The position numbers and the translations under genes are program-made. A DNA stretch of 64,000 nucleotides. It comes from Delftia sp. PS-11. GTDB lineage: Bacteria > Pseudomonadota > Gammaproteobacteria > Burkholderiales > Burkholderiaceae_C. The first letter of the stretch is position 1, and every line of letters begins with the position of its first letter. Positions 17,753-26,690 of the stretch are shown piece by piece. The notes below the pieces were generated by a model, which was given only the letters and a program-made list of their open reading frames with translations, was not told the origin of the DNA and searched no databases. The stretch lies in contig NZ_JACSYA010000018.1 of the NCBI RefSeq assembly GCF_029870285.1, forward strand, positions 1-64,000, read 5' to 3'.

Positions 17753-18994
17753 TCAGTCGGCCAGTGCGGCCGCCAGCTCGGCCACGGCCCTGGCGTCATC
17801 GAGCTGCCCGTTGAAATGGCGGGTGACCACGTCGTAGATGGCGTTCTTGACCGAGGCGGAGGTCGCATGCCCCAGCGCAATGGAGCCCAGCATGCCGTTG
17901 CCGCCAGCGGCCTCGGCCACATCCCGGATGGCTTTCTTGCCACAGTCGTCGAAACCCGTGTCAGGCACATCGGTGCGCGCGGGCGCCGACCCCTTGACGC
18001 GATTGAACGCCGCCTGAAAGCCTGGCTCCATGATGGCCGATGCCAGCTTGCGCTGCGCGGCCGCCTTGCCGGCATCTTCCAGCCGGAACATCACGAACTG
18101 GTCGGTGCTGAAGCTGACCATGCCCTGCGTGCCGGGGAAGCGGTAGCAGGCAAAATCCTGGCCGGGCCGCTTGCCGGCGTTGAGAAACTCGCCCTTGGCC
18201 CAGTCACCCATGATCTGAAAGCCCGCTTGGCCGCTGATGACCATGCCGGAGGCCACGTTCCAGTCCCGCCCGGAAAAATCCTTGTCCACCAGCTGGCGGA
18301 TCTGCGCCATGCGCTGGAACACCTTGCGGGTGGTCGGGGAGCGGATGGCCTGGGGATCGTGCTCGATGAAGGCCCGGCGGTAGTAGCCGGCACCGCCCGT
18401 GGACAGCGCGACGCTGTCGAACACGATGGCCTCCTGCCACGGCTGCCCGCCGTGGGCGATGGCCACGAAACCCGCCTGGCGCACCTTCTCGGCCGCAGCG
18501 ATGAATTCGTCGAAGCTGGCAGGCTCGCCGGCAACGCCCGCGCGCTCCAGCACCTGCCGGTTGGCCCAGATCCAGTTCGTTGAATGGATGTTGACCGGTG
18601 CCGCAATCCAGTGGCCCTGATGGCGGGAGAACTTCTGCACCTGCGCAGGCACGCTCTTGTCCCAGCCCTCGCGCGCGGCCAGGTCATCGAGGTTGGCTAC
18701 CACGCCCTGGCGGCCCCAGTCGAGGATGTCGAAGCCCAGCATCTGCACGGCCGTGGGCGGGTTGCCCGAGGTCACGCGCGCGCGCACCGCCGTCATGGCC
18801 GCCTCGCCGCCTCCGCCGGCCACGGGCATGTCATTCCATCGGATGCCCTGCTTTTCCAGGTTGCTCTTGAGCAGGCCCAGCGCGGCGGCCTCGCCGCCTG
18901 CCGTCCACCAGTGCAGGACTTCGACGCCCGGCTGGGCGGCGGCAGGCAAGGCGGCGGCCAGGGCCAGCGCCATGGCGGTCAGTGGCTGCTTCAT
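17753..18994 (-). CDS. ABC sugar-binding protein (GtsA-like)
   Basis: The 413-residue periplasmic binding protein has a Sec signal peptide ([21 protein letters not shown]) and the start [16 protein letters not shown] characteristic of the glucose/mannose GtsA branch. Further matches are [20 protein letters not shown] and [16 protein letters not shown]. The family resemblance suggests an aldose, but this operon lacks glucose genes and encodes a CoA transferase and a GMC oxidoreductase, so a different polyol or alcohol ligand is possible. Confidence 0.9.
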   Translation of the reverse strand: MKQPLTAMALALAAALPAAAQPGVEVLHWWTAGGEAAALGLLKSNLEKQGIRWNDMPVAGGGGEAAMTAVRARVTSGNPPTAVQMLGFDILDWGRQGVVANLDDLAAREGWDKSVPAQVQKFSRHQGHWIAAPVNIHSTNWIWANRQVLERAGVAGEPASFDEFIAAAEKVRQAGFVAIAHGGQPWQEAIVFDSVALSTGGAGYYRRAFIEHDPQAIRSPTTRKVFQRMAQIRQLVDKDFSGRDWNVASGMVISGQAGFQIMGDWAKGEFLNAGKRPGQDFACYRFPGTQGMVSFSTDQFVMFRLEDAGKAAAQRKLASAIMEPGFQAAFNRVKGSAPARTDVPDTGFDDCGKKAIRDVAEAAGGNGMLGSIALGHATSASVKNAIYDVVTRHFNGQLDDARAVAELAAALAD

Positions 18995-19022
18995 GGTGTG
19001 TCTCCTTCGGGTGTGGGTGGAT

Positions 19023-20621
19023 TCAGCCACGGCGTGCCTGCCTTGCCTGCAGGGTCAGGCCACAGGCCGCCTCGTGGAACAGGCGCGCATCCATCAGGCG
19101 CAGGTCTGGCGCCGCCTGCAGCGGCATCTGCGCCTGGTCCAGCACATCGCGCCGCAAATCGACGCCCGGTGCGATTTCAGTCACCACCAGACCCTGGTCC
19201 GCAAGGTCCAGAACGCAGCGCTCGGTCACATAACGCACGCGCTGGCCACGCTGGCGCCCGGTGAGGCCACTGAAGCTGATGTGCTCGGGCGTGGCGACGA
19301 ATTTGCGCGCATGCCCTTCTTCAAGGATGTCCAGCCGGCCATGGCCCACCCGCAGCCGGGCGCCTGCCGTGAACAGGCCGCAGAAAACGATGCGCCGCGC
19401 ATGGGACGTGATGTCCACGAAGCCGCCGCAGCCGGCAGTCAGGTAGGGCTGCGCCTGCAGACGGGAGACATTGACGCTGCCCTCGCCATCGACCTGCAGG
19501 AACGACAGCAGCGCCACATCGAAGCCACCGCCCTGGAAATAGGTGAACTGCTGGGGCGATGCCACGATGGCATCGGCATTCGCGGCGCAGCCGAAGGCAA
19601 AGCCCGGCAACGGCATGCCGCCGACGGCGCCCTGCTCTATCACCCAGGTCACCTCGCCATGCAGTCCCTCCTCATGAAGGATGCGCGGCACATTCGCTGC
19701 GATGCCGAAGCCCAGATTGGCGGCGTGGCCGTGGGCCAGCTCCATGGCGGCCCGGCGCGCAATGACCTTCTCCGGCCCCCAGTCCTGATGGGCGAAGCTG
19801 GACAGCGGCAGCGCCGTTTCCCCGCTGAGGGCTGGGTCGTACACCGTCTGCGTGGTCTGCCACTGCCCGGCATCGACAACCACGTGGTCCACCAGGTGGC
19901 AGGGCACGCGCACATCGTGCGGCCGCAGATGGCCGGCCCTGACGATGCGCTTGACCTGGGCAATGACAATGCCGCCGCTGTTGCGCGCGGCCAGCGCCTG
20001 CTCCAGCGCGCCAAGCAGCGCGCCTTCGTGCTCGCAGCTGAGGTTGCCGCGCTCGTCGGCGCTGGTGGCCCGGATGATGGCCACATCCGGCGCCACAGCT
20101 GGGAAATACAGCCAGTCGCGCCCGTCGAAGTGCCGCCTGTGGACCACCGGATGGCGGCTGGCTGCCTCGTTCATCGCGCAGCCCTGCTGCGCCGGGTCGG
20201 CGAAAGTGCCCATGCCCGTCTGGGTCAGCACGCCGGGACGGCGTGCAGCCGCCTCGCGGTGCATGTCGAACAGGATGCCGCTGGGGATGTTGTAGGCCTG
20301 CAGCTGGTTGTCCAGCACCATGCGCCAGATGGCCGGCATGGGCAAAGAGGAAGGCCCGCTCGGGTAGGAGCCCGCCAGGATGCGCGACAGCAGCCCCGGC
20401 CTGGCGATGTGGTCGATGCCCCGGATGCCATACATATCGCCTGCGGCGATGGGGCTGAGCACCGTCAGGCCGCGTGGCGCGCCCTCTTGCCCGAAGCGCT
20501 CGCCGATGGCGGCCAGTACCGCATCGGGACAGCCCAGGCCGCTGGAGGCGCTGATGCTGACGGTGTCGCCGTCGCGCAGCAGCGCAGCCGCCTGGGCGGC
20601 GCTGATCTGCAGGCTGCTCAT
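19023..20621 (-). CDS. Acyl-CoA:acetate/3-ketoacid CoA-transferase (family I, YdiF-like)
   Basis: The 532-residue protein is a fused alpha-beta family I CoA transferase. The N-terminal half has [14 protein letters not shown] and the C-terminal half the active-site Glu329 in [12 protein letters not shown], close to Glu333 of YdiF. The enzyme moves CoA between acyl-CoA and a free carboxylate via a glutamyl-CoA thioester in the cytoplasm. It is the first gene of the LacI-controlled operon, 28 bp ahead of the binding-protein gene. Inference: it activates the acid derived from the imported compound. The start at 20621 (MSSLQIS) is preferred over one 10 codons upstream. Confidence 0.88.
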   Translation of the reverse strand: MSSLQISAAQAAALLRDGDTVSISASSGLGCPDAVLAAIGERFGQEGAPRGLTVLSPIAAGDMYGIRGIDHIARPGLLSRILAGSYPSGPSSLPMPAIWRMVLDNQLQAYNIPSGILFDMHREAAARRPGVLTQTGMGTFADPAQQGCAMNEAASRHPVVHRRHFDGRDWLYFPAVAPDVAIIRATSADERGNLSCEHEGALLGALEQALAARNSGGIVIAQVKRIVRAGHLRPHDVRVPCHLVDHVVVDAGQWQTTQTVYDPALSGETALPLSSFAHQDWGPEKVIARRAAMELAHGHAANLGFGIAANVPRILHEEGLHGEVTWVIEQGAVGGMPLPGFAFGCAANADAIVASPQQFTYFQGGGFDVALLSFLQVDGEGSVNVSRLQAQPYLTAGCGGFVDITSHARRIVFCGLFTAGARLRVGHGRLDILEEGHARKFVATPEHISFSGLTGRQRGQRVRYVTERCVLDLADQGLVVTEIAPGVDLRRDVLDQAQMPLQAAPDLRLMDARLFHEAACGLTLQARQARRG

Positions 20622-20693
20622 GGGGACTCCTGCAGGGCAGACAACTTCCATCCGATCTGGCTCATGACCATGCTCCCCGTGGTTTTATCCAAA

Positions 20694-20727
20694 TTGAAAC
20701 GGTTCAATTCATTATTGGAACGTTCCA
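20694..20727. promoter_or_regulatory. Pair of LacI-type operators
   Basis: TTGAAACGGTTCAA (20694-20707) and the perfect palindrome TGGAACGTTCCA (20716-20727) lie 21 bp apart centre to centre (two helical turns), in the gap between the divergent LacI regulator and CoA-transferase genes. Both have the central CG typical of LacI-family sites. Confidence 0.65.
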
Positions 20728-20774
20728 TAAAAAGATCAAGCACAATCGCCCGACCCCAGGGAAAACACCCCAAC

Positions 20775-21791
20775 ATGACGAACAAGCCCTCTTGCGTGCG
20801 CGCTGTGACCATCCTTGATGTGGCAGCGGCGGCCCAGGTGTCCAAATCCACGGTTTCGCTGGTGCTCAAGGGCAGTGCGCTGATCCCTGCCGAGACATCG
20901 CAGCGCGTGCGGGCCGCCGCTGCACAGCTGGGCTACGTCTACAACCGGCGCGCCGCAGAACTGCGCCACCGGTCATCGAACACGATCGGTGTCGTGATCA
21001 ATGACCTGATGAACCCTTTCTTCGCCGAGGTGCTTGCAGGCCTGGAGCGCCGGCTGGCCGACGCCGGCTATGTCACGCTGATGGCGCACACCAGCGAAAA
21101 CCTGGAGCGCCAGCGCAGGGTACTGACGGCCATGCGCGAGCACCATGCGGCCGGCATCGCGCTGTGCCCCGCGCTGGGCACGCCCGCATCGCTGACCGAT
21201 GAGCTGAAGTCCTGGGGCATCCCGCTGGTGGTCATGATCCGCACACTGGGCGAAGGCGACTACGACTTCGCGGGCGCTGACAACGGACGGGGCGTGGAGC
21301 TGGCCACACGGCACCTGCTGCAGGCAGGGCATCGCCGCATCGGTTTTCTGGGCGGCATCGGTGGACTGGTTCTGGAGCAGCGCCTGCGCGGCTATCAGAG
21401 CGCGCTGTCGCAGGCAGGCATCGCCTTCGACCCCGGCCTGATCTTCGCGGCCCCGCCCACGCGCGCTGGCGGGCACGACGCCATGCACCGGCTGCTGGCC
21501 GCGCAACCCGCCATCCCGGCAGCCGTCAGCTACAACGATCTGGTGGCCTTTGGCGCACTGTCGGCACTGGGGGAAAGCGGACGGCGCGCAGGCAGGGACT
21601 TTGCCTTGATGGGCTTCGACAACGTGCTCGACGCGGCGCACTCGAACCCACCCCTGAGCACGGTGGATGCAGGGCCTGCCGCGCTGGGCGAGCAGGCAGC
21701 GGCGCTTTTGCTGGCACGGATCGACAATCCGCAGCGGCCCCGGCAACACTATCTGGCCGAGCCACGGCTGCTGGTGCGCCAGTCCGCCTGA
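20775..21791 (+). CDS. LacI-family transcriptional regulator
   Basis: The 338-residue repressor has the helix-turn-helix TILDVAAAAQVSKSTVSLVLKG (residues about 12-33), the hinge region and a sugar-binding-like effector domain (IGVVINDLMNPFFAEVLAGLE to YLAEPRLLVRQSA). It is divergent from the CoA-transferase/ABC/GMC operon and probably represses it through the paired operators at 20694-20727. The ATG at 20775 begins the HTH domain; the much longer open frame upstream of it is antisense to the CoA-transferase gene. Confidence 0.9.
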   Translation: MTNKPSCVRAVTILDVAAAAQVSKSTVSLVLKGSALIPAETSQRVRAAAAQLGYVYNRRAAELRHRSSNTIGVVINDLMNPFFAEVLAGLERRLADAGYVTLMAHTSENLERQRRVLTAMREHHAAGIALCPALGTPASLTDELKSWGIPLVVMIRTLGEGDYDFAGADNGRGVELATRHLLQAGHRRIGFLGGIGGLVLEQRLRGYQSALSQAGIAFDPGLIFAAPPTRAGGHDAMHRLLAAQPAIPAAVSYNDLVAFGALSALGESGRRAGRDFALMGFDNVLDAAHSNPPLSTVDAGPAALGEQAAALLLARIDNPQRPRQHYLAEPRLLVRQSA

Positions 21792-21803
21792 GCGCGCCAG
21801 CGC

Positions 21804-22232
21804 TTACGCAGGAACGGACACCATCTCGCGCACCCAGCCCGGCAGTTCCACCGCCTTCTGCCGGGGAAAGTCCACCCAGATCACGGTGCCGCCACCAGCC
21901 GCACAGACCACGCCGGGCGCGGACAGGCGCTCCATCGTGCCCCAGGTCTCGAAGGTGGTGCGGCCAGGATCGCTGACATACATTTTGAGCAGCACCTCGT
22001 CGGGATAGGCCAACTGCTGGTAGAAATTGCAAAACGCATTGACGATGACCGGTCCCTGGCCCTGCGGAGCCGGTGCCATGCCGGCCGCATGCATCCAGTC
22101 GATACGCGCTGTCTCCAGGTAGCGGAAGTACATCGCATTGTTGACATGGCCCATGGCATCCATGTCGCCCCAGCGCACCTGAAATCGCATCTCGTGAACC
22201 AGCTTTTTACATTCTGGAATCTCTATCCGCAT
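21804..22232 (-). CDS. Acyl-CoA thioesterase, hotdog 4HBT (YbgC-like) family
   Basis: The 142-residue single-hotdog protein has the 4HBT active-site motif RWGDMDAMGHVNNAMYFRYLE, with candidate catalytic Asp23/Asp25 near His29. Such enzymes hydrolyse short or aromatic acyl-CoA thioesters in the cytoplasm. It is divergent from the ETF:ubiquinone oxidoreductase gene and may share its acyl-CoA-related control. Confidence 0.88.
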   Translation of the reverse strand: MRIEIPECKKLVHEMRFQVRWGDMDAMGHVNNAMYFRYLETARIDWMHAAGMAPAPQGQGPVIVNAFCNFYQQLAYPDEVLLKMYVSDPGRTTFETWGTMERLSAPGVVCAAGGGTVIWVDFPRQKAVELPGWVREMVSVPA

Positions 22233-22389
22233 CGGTACAGTCTCCCTGTTGTGGCGCCAGCGCGAACACCCATGCGCGGTGGCTGCTCCTGACTATGCAG
22301 CACAACGCTCTGGCCCGCTGTCGCCTATCAGCGGCGGCATGGCCCACGCACCGCATAGAATCCACCGCATCGCGGCATTTGCCCCCAGA

Positions 22390-22407
22390 ATCGAACGAGC
22401 GTTCGAT
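22390..22407. promoter_or_regulatory. TetR-type palindromic operator upstream of ETF-QO
   Basis: ATCGAACG-AG-CGTTCGAT is a perfect 8-bp inverted repeat around a 2-bp centre, 45 bp before the ETF-QO start and within the gap to the divergent thioesterase gene. The GAACG-N2-CGTTC form is typical of TetR-family fatty-acid or branched-chain regulators. No TetR gene is in the window. Confidence 0.55.
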
Positions 22408-22451
22408 CTGCCGAACTTCTGTTTTTTCCAATATCCAAGCGAGACACCCCG

Positions 22452-24152
22452 ATGACGAACGAAGAGATCCTGGCCCAGTACGGCCCACGCGAAGCCATGG
22501 AATATGACGTGGTGGTCGTTGGCGGCGGCCCGGGCGGCCTGGCCACCGCCATCCGGCTCAAGCAGCTGGCCGCCGAAAAAGGCCAGGACGTTTCCGTCGT
22601 CGTGCTGGAAAAGGGCTCCGAGCCCGGTGCCCATATCCTGTCGGGCGCCATCATGGACCCCAAGGCGCTGACCGAGCTGATCCCCGACTGGAAGGAAAAG
22701 GGCGCGCCCCTGAACCAGCCCGTCACTGACGACGCCATGGTCTTCCTGAGCGAGAAGTCCGGGCTGCGCACGCCCAACTTCCTGCTGCCGCAGTGCTTCC
22801 AGAACCATGGCAACTACATCGTGCGCCTGGGCAATGTGGTCAAGTGGCTGGGCGAGCAGGCCGAGGCGCTGGGCGTGGAAATCTTCCCGGGCTTCGCTGC
22901 CGCCGAGGTGCTCTACAACGAAGACGGCTCGGTCAAGGGTGTGGCCACAGGCAACATGGGCATCGGCAAGGAAGGCGAGCCCACGGGCGACTTCCAGCTG
23001 GGCATGGAGCTGCACGCCAAATACACCATCTTTGCCGAGGGCGCGCGCGGCCATCTGGGCAAGCAGATCATTGCCAAATACCAGCTCGACGCCGGCAAGG
23101 ACCCGCAGACCTACGGCATCGGCATCAAGGAGCTGTGGGAGATCGACCCGGCCCGCCACAAGCCCGGCTTCGTGATGCACACGGCCGGCTGGCCCATGGA
23201 CAGCAAGACCTACGGCGGCTCCTTCCTCTACCACCTGGACGACAACAAGGTCACGCTGGGTTTCATCACGGGCCTGGACTATGCCAACCCCTACCTGAGC
23301 CCCTTCGAGGAGTTCCAGCGCTGGAAGACCCATCCCAACATCCGCTACTACCTGGAAGGCGACGAGTCCAAGGGCATCAAGCCGGGCAAGCGCCTGAGCT
23401 ATGGCGCACGCGCCATCACGGCCGGCGGCCTGCTGTCCCTGCCCAAGTTCGTGTTCCCGGGCGGCGCGCTGGTGGGCTGCGATGCGGGCTTCCTGAACGT
23501 CAGCCGCATCAAGGGCAGCCATGCCGCCATCAAGACCGGCATGCTGGCCGCCGAGGCCGCCTATGAGGCCATCGTGGCGGGCCGCCAGGGCGACGAGCTC
23601 GGCGCCTATGTCCAGGCTTTCGAGAACAGCTGGCTCTACGAAGAACTGAACAAGTCGCGCAACTTCAAGGCCTGGTTCAAGAAGGGCCTGACCACGGCTG
23701 CCATCATGAATGGCATCGAGCAGTTTGTGCTCAAGGGCAACATTCCCTGGACGCTGCACCGCGACAAGCCCGATCACGCCTATCTGAAGCCGGCATCGGA
23801 GTGCCAGCCCATCGACTATCCCAAGCCCGATGGCAAGCTGACGTTTGACCGTCTGTCCAGCGTCTTCATCAGCAACACCAACCACGCCGAAAACCAGCCC
23901 GCCCACCTGACGCTCAGGAACGCCTCGGTGCCGGTGGATGTGAATCTGGCCAAGTACGCAGGCCCCGAACAGCGCTACTGCCCGGCCGGCGTCTATGAGT
24001 TCGTGGACGACGAGGCCAGGGGCGGCAAGCGCCTGCAGATCAACGCCCAGAACTGTGTGCACTGCAAGACCTGCGACATCAAGGACCCGACCCAGAACAT
24101 TGTCTGGGTCACGCCCGAAGGCGGCGGTGGCCCCAACTACGCGGGCATGTAA
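22452..24152 (+). CDS. Electron transfer flavoprotein-ubiquinone oxidoreductase
   Basis: The 566-residue membrane-associated flavoprotein passes electrons from ETF (fatty and amino acid oxidation) to ubiquinone. It has the N-terminal FAD motif VVVVGGGPGGLATAIRL, the central GWPMDSKTYGGSFLYH region and a C-terminal 4Fe-4S domain with Cys510, Cys535, Cys538 and Cys541 (CVHCKTCDIKDP), ending GGGGPNYAGM. Length and motifs are full. A TetR-like operator precedes it and a rho-independent terminator follows, so it is monocistronic. Confidence 0.95.
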   Translation: MTNEEILAQYGPREAMEYDVVVVGGGPGGLATAIRLKQLAAEKGQDVSVVVLEKGSEPGAHILSGAIMDPKALTELIPDWKEKGAPLNQPVTDDAMVFLSEKSGLRTPNFLLPQCFQNHGNYIVRLGNVVKWLGEQAEALGVEIFPGFAAAEVLYNEDGSVKGVATGNMGIGKEGEPTGDFQLGMELHAKYTIFAEGARGHLGKQIIAKYQLDAGKDPQTYGIGIKELWEIDPARHKPGFVMHTAGWPMDSKTYGGSFLYHLDDNKVTLGFITGLDYANPYLSPFEEFQRWKTHPNIRYYLEGDESKGIKPGKRLSYGARAITAGGLLSLPKFVFPGGALVGCDAGFLNVSRIKGSHAAIKTGMLAAEAAYEAIVAGRQGDELGAYVQAFENSWLYEELNKSRNFKAWFKKGLTTAAIMNGIEQFVLKGNIPWTLHRDKPDHAYLKPASECQPIDYPKPDGKLTFDRLSSVFISNTNHAENQPAHLTLRNASVPVDVNLAKYAGPEQRYCPAGVYEFVDDEARGGKRLQINAQNCVHCKTCDIKDPTQNIVWVTPEGGGGPNYAGM

Positions 24153-24180
24153 CCTGCGCGCCACAGCGCCCTCCTGCGAA

Positions 24181-24203
24181 AGCCTGCCTTGTGCAGGCTT
24201 TTT
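24181..24203 (+). terminator. Rho-independent terminator after ETF-QO
   Basis: The stem AGCCTGC/GCAGGCT (24181-24187, 24193-24199) with loop CTTGT runs into a T-rich tract ending near 24203, 29 nt after the ETF-QO stop. Confidence 0.8.
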
Positions 24204-24545
24204 CTTTGCGCGGCATCAATGCACTGCACCGCAGAAAAGCATAGAAGGCCGCCACAAACGCCTTGCCGCGCAATAAAAATGCGTTGACCCCCTCAAAAAA
24301 CCACCCCGACGACGCAAAACTGCGCCATCAATTCCACTTGAGACGCATGAAAAAGTTATACCTAGGATATTCCCTGCAGCTTTCATGTCATTTTTTAGAT
24401 ACAAACCTGTAGGTGAAAACCGGGTCCTCCAAACGCCAAGGCGTGCGGAGCCGCTGCAGTAGACTTTGCCGCGAGGCGCCGCAACCATCCTGTGCGGCCT
24501 TCTCGTGAGCAAACAGGAACAAACACAAGCTTGTTGGAGAAATAC

Positions 24546-25517
24546 ATGAAGCAATTGACTTGGGCGCCCCTGGGCGCGCTGGCTCTGGCAATGGCCGCCA
24601 TTGCGGGCGGTGCCCACGCCGCAGACGAGAAGTCGGTCGCCGTGACCGCCATCGTCGAGCACCCCGCGCTGGATGCCGTGCGCGATGGCGTGCAGGCCGC
24701 GCTCAAGGAAGCCGGCTACGAGTCCGGCAAGAACCTGAAGTGGCAGTACCAGAGCGCCCAGGGCAATACCGGCACTGCAGCACAGATCGCACGCAAGTTC
24801 GTGGGCGACAAGCCCGATGCCATCGTCGCCATCGCCACGCCCTCGGCCCAGGCCGTGGTCGCCGCTACCAAGTCCGTGCCCGTGGTGTTCTCCGCCGTGA
24901 CCGACCCCGTGGCCGCCAAGCTGGTGTCCAGCTGGGAACCTTCCAAGAACAATGTGACCGGCGTGTCCGACCTGCTGGCTCTGGACAAGCAGATGGATCT
25001 GGTCAAGCAGGTCGTGCCCAACGCCAAGCGCGTGGGCATGGTCTACAACCCCGGCGAGGCCAACTCGGCCGTCGTGGTCAAGGAACTCAAAGAGCTGCTG
25101 CCCAAGCTGGGCCTGACCCTGGTCGAGGCCGCTGCCCCCCGTTCGGTGGACGTCAGCAGCGCTGCGCGCAGCCTGATCGGCAAGGTCGATGTGATCTACA
25201 CCAACACCGACAACAACGTGGTCTCGGCCTACGAATCGCTGGTCAAGGTCGGCCAGGATGCGAAGATTCCCCTGGTGGCCTCGGACACCGACTCCGTCAA
25301 GCGCGGCGCCGTCGCGGCCCTGGGCATCAACTACCGCGATCTGGGCGAGCAGACCGGCCGCATGGTGGTGCGCATTCTCAAGGGCGAAAAGCCCGGCGAC
25401 CTCAAGCCCGAAGTCAGCACCAAGATGGAGCTGTTCGTGAATCCCGGCGCCGCTGAAAAGCAAGGCGTGAAGCTGTCCGAGGCCCTGATCAAGTCGGCCG
25501 CGCAAGTCGTCAAGTAA
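24546..25517 (+). CDS. ABC substrate-binding protein (TrpX/DUF534-like)
   Basis: The 323-residue periplasmic binding protein has a signal peptide ending near GGAHAAD. Its mature start, SVAVTAIVEHPALDAVRDGVQAAL, is characteristic of the TrpX/YtrF-type family of two-lobed binding proteins. GGAGA at 24536-24540 fixes the start at 24546. It is followed by its permease and ATPase genes. Streptococcal relatives import tryptophan; the ligand here is unknown. Confidence 0.88.
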   Translation: MKQLTWAPLGALALAMAAIAGGAHAADEKSVAVTAIVEHPALDAVRDGVQAALKEAGYESGKNLKWQYQSAQGNTGTAAQIARKFVGDKPDAIVAIATPSAQAVVAATKSVPVVFSAVTDPVAAKLVSSWEPSKNNVTGVSDLLALDKQMDLVKQVVPNAKRVGMVYNPGEANSAVVVKELKELLPKLGLTLVEAAAPRSVDVSSAARSLIGKVDVIYTNTDNNVVSAYESLVKVGQDAKIPLVASDTDSVKRGAVAALGINYRDLGEQTGRMVVRILKGEKPGDLKPEVSTKMELFVNPGAAEKQGVKLSEALIKSAAQVVK

Positions 25518-25529
25518 GACCCGCAGCCA

Positions 25530-25558
25530 GCGCCTGCCCGGCAATGGCGGGCAGGCGC
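25530..25558 (+). other. Intercistronic hairpin between binding-protein and permease genes
   Basis: A perfect 11-bp stem GCGCCTGCCCG/CGGGCAGGCGC with a 7-nt loop starts 12 nt after the binding-protein stop. There is no immediate T-run. It probably stabilises the binding-protein mRNA or partly attenuates read-through, raising receptor levels over the permease. Confidence 0.55.
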
Positions 25559-25637
25559 CTGCGCAGGCAGGAGCCGTGGCGACATGGCCCTGCCCTTTTT
25601 TTAAGTTATCCGTCCCCACGCGCCTGTCGCTTTTTCT

Positions 25638-26522
25638 ATGTCTCTCTTTTCCCTGCTCGGTGCCGTCGAGATCGGCCTGATCTTCAGCCTGGTGGCGCTG
25701 GGCGTCTTCATCTCCTTTCGGCTGCTGCGTTTCCCCGACCTCACGGTGGACGGCAGCTTTCCCCTGGGCGGCGCCGTCTGCGCCATCCTGATCTCCACGG
25801 GCACCAACCCCTGGCTGGCCACGCTGGCCGGCACGGCCGCCGGCGCTTTCGCCGGGCTGATCACGGGCTGGCTCAATGTGCGCCTGAAAATCATGGACCT
25901 GCTGGCCTCCATCCTGATGATGATCGGCCTGTATTCGATCAACCTACGCGTCATGGGCGGCCCCAATGTGCCGCTGATCAATGAGCCCACGCTGTTCACC
26001 ATGCTGCAGCCCGACAGCGTCGCCGACTATGTGATGCGCCCGGTGATCCTGCTGGTGATCGTCGTGCTGGCCAAGCTGGGCCTGGACTGGTTCTTCGCCA
26101 CCGAGCGTGGCCTGGCCATCCGCGCCACGGGCTCCAACGCCCGCATGGCTCGCGCCCAGGGCGTGAACACCGGCGCCATGATCCTGCTGGGCATGGCGAT
26201 CTCCAACGGCATGGTCGGCCTGGCCGGCGCGCTGTTCGTGCAGACCCAGGGCGGCTCGGACATCTCCATGGGCATCGGCACCATCGTCATTGGCCTGGCG
26301 GCCGTGATCGTGGGTGAAACCATTCTGCCGTCGCGGCGCATCGTCTGGGCCACGCTGGCCGTGGTCATTGGCGCCATCGTCTACCGCTTCTTCATCGCAG
26401 CGGCCCTCAACAGCGATTTCATCGGCCTCAAGGCCCAAGACCTGAACCTCGTCACCGCCCTGCTGGTGACGGTCGCCCTGGTGATTCCCCAGCTCAAGCG
26501 CAAGTTCGCTCAAAGGAAATGA
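25638..26522 (+). CDS. ABC transporter permease (TrpY-like)
   Basis: The 294-residue inner-membrane permease of the branched-chain/TrpY type has about eight hydrophobic segments, the motif FPDLTVDGSFPLGGAV near residues 31-46, and the EAA-like loop ATGSNARMARAQGVN facing the ATPase. It is encoded between the cognate binding protein and ATPase. Confidence 0.9.
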   Translation: MSLFSLLGAVEIGLIFSLVALGVFISFRLLRFPDLTVDGSFPLGGAVCAILISTGTNPWLATLAGTAAGAFAGLITGWLNVRLKIMDLLASILMMIGLYSINLRVMGGPNVPLINEPTLFTMLQPDSVADYVMRPVILLVIVVLAKLGLDWFFATERGLAIRATGSNARMARAQGVNTGAMILLGMAISNGMVGLAGALFVQTQGGSDISMGIGTIVIGLAAVIVGETILPSRRIVWATLAVVIGAIVYRFFIAAALNSDFIGLKAQDLNLVTALLVTVALVIPQLKRKFAQRK

Positions 26523-26524
26523 CC

Positions 26525-26632
26525 CCCCTGAGCGGCTACGCCGCCTCCCCCTCTCTACTCGCTACGCTCGGGAGGGGAACGGCACCATCGCTACGGGACG
26601 GCCCTTGCCAGGCGTCCCTGAGTTTGAACCGG
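26525..26632. repeat. REP-like palindromic intergenic element
   Basis: A cluster of inverted repeats includes GCGGC-TAC-GCCGC (26532-26544) and a longer imperfect stem from CCTCCCC to GGGAGGGG around CTCGCTACGCTCG. It resembles GC-rich repeats recalled from intergenic spaces of Comamonadaceae. It lies inside an operon, between permease and ATPase genes. No second copy is seen in the window. Confidence 0.45.
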
Positions 26633-26690
26633 GTCAGTTCAAGTACCACGCCTTGAGCGATTGACCGAAGAAATACTGGAGATTGCACTC

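Noticed and set aside
18657..20774. Long open frame reading into the LacI regulator, giving a protein of over 1000 residues
   Set aside because: The first two thirds are antisense to the CoA-transferase and binding-protein genes and have no domain character; LacI homology starts exactly at 20775.
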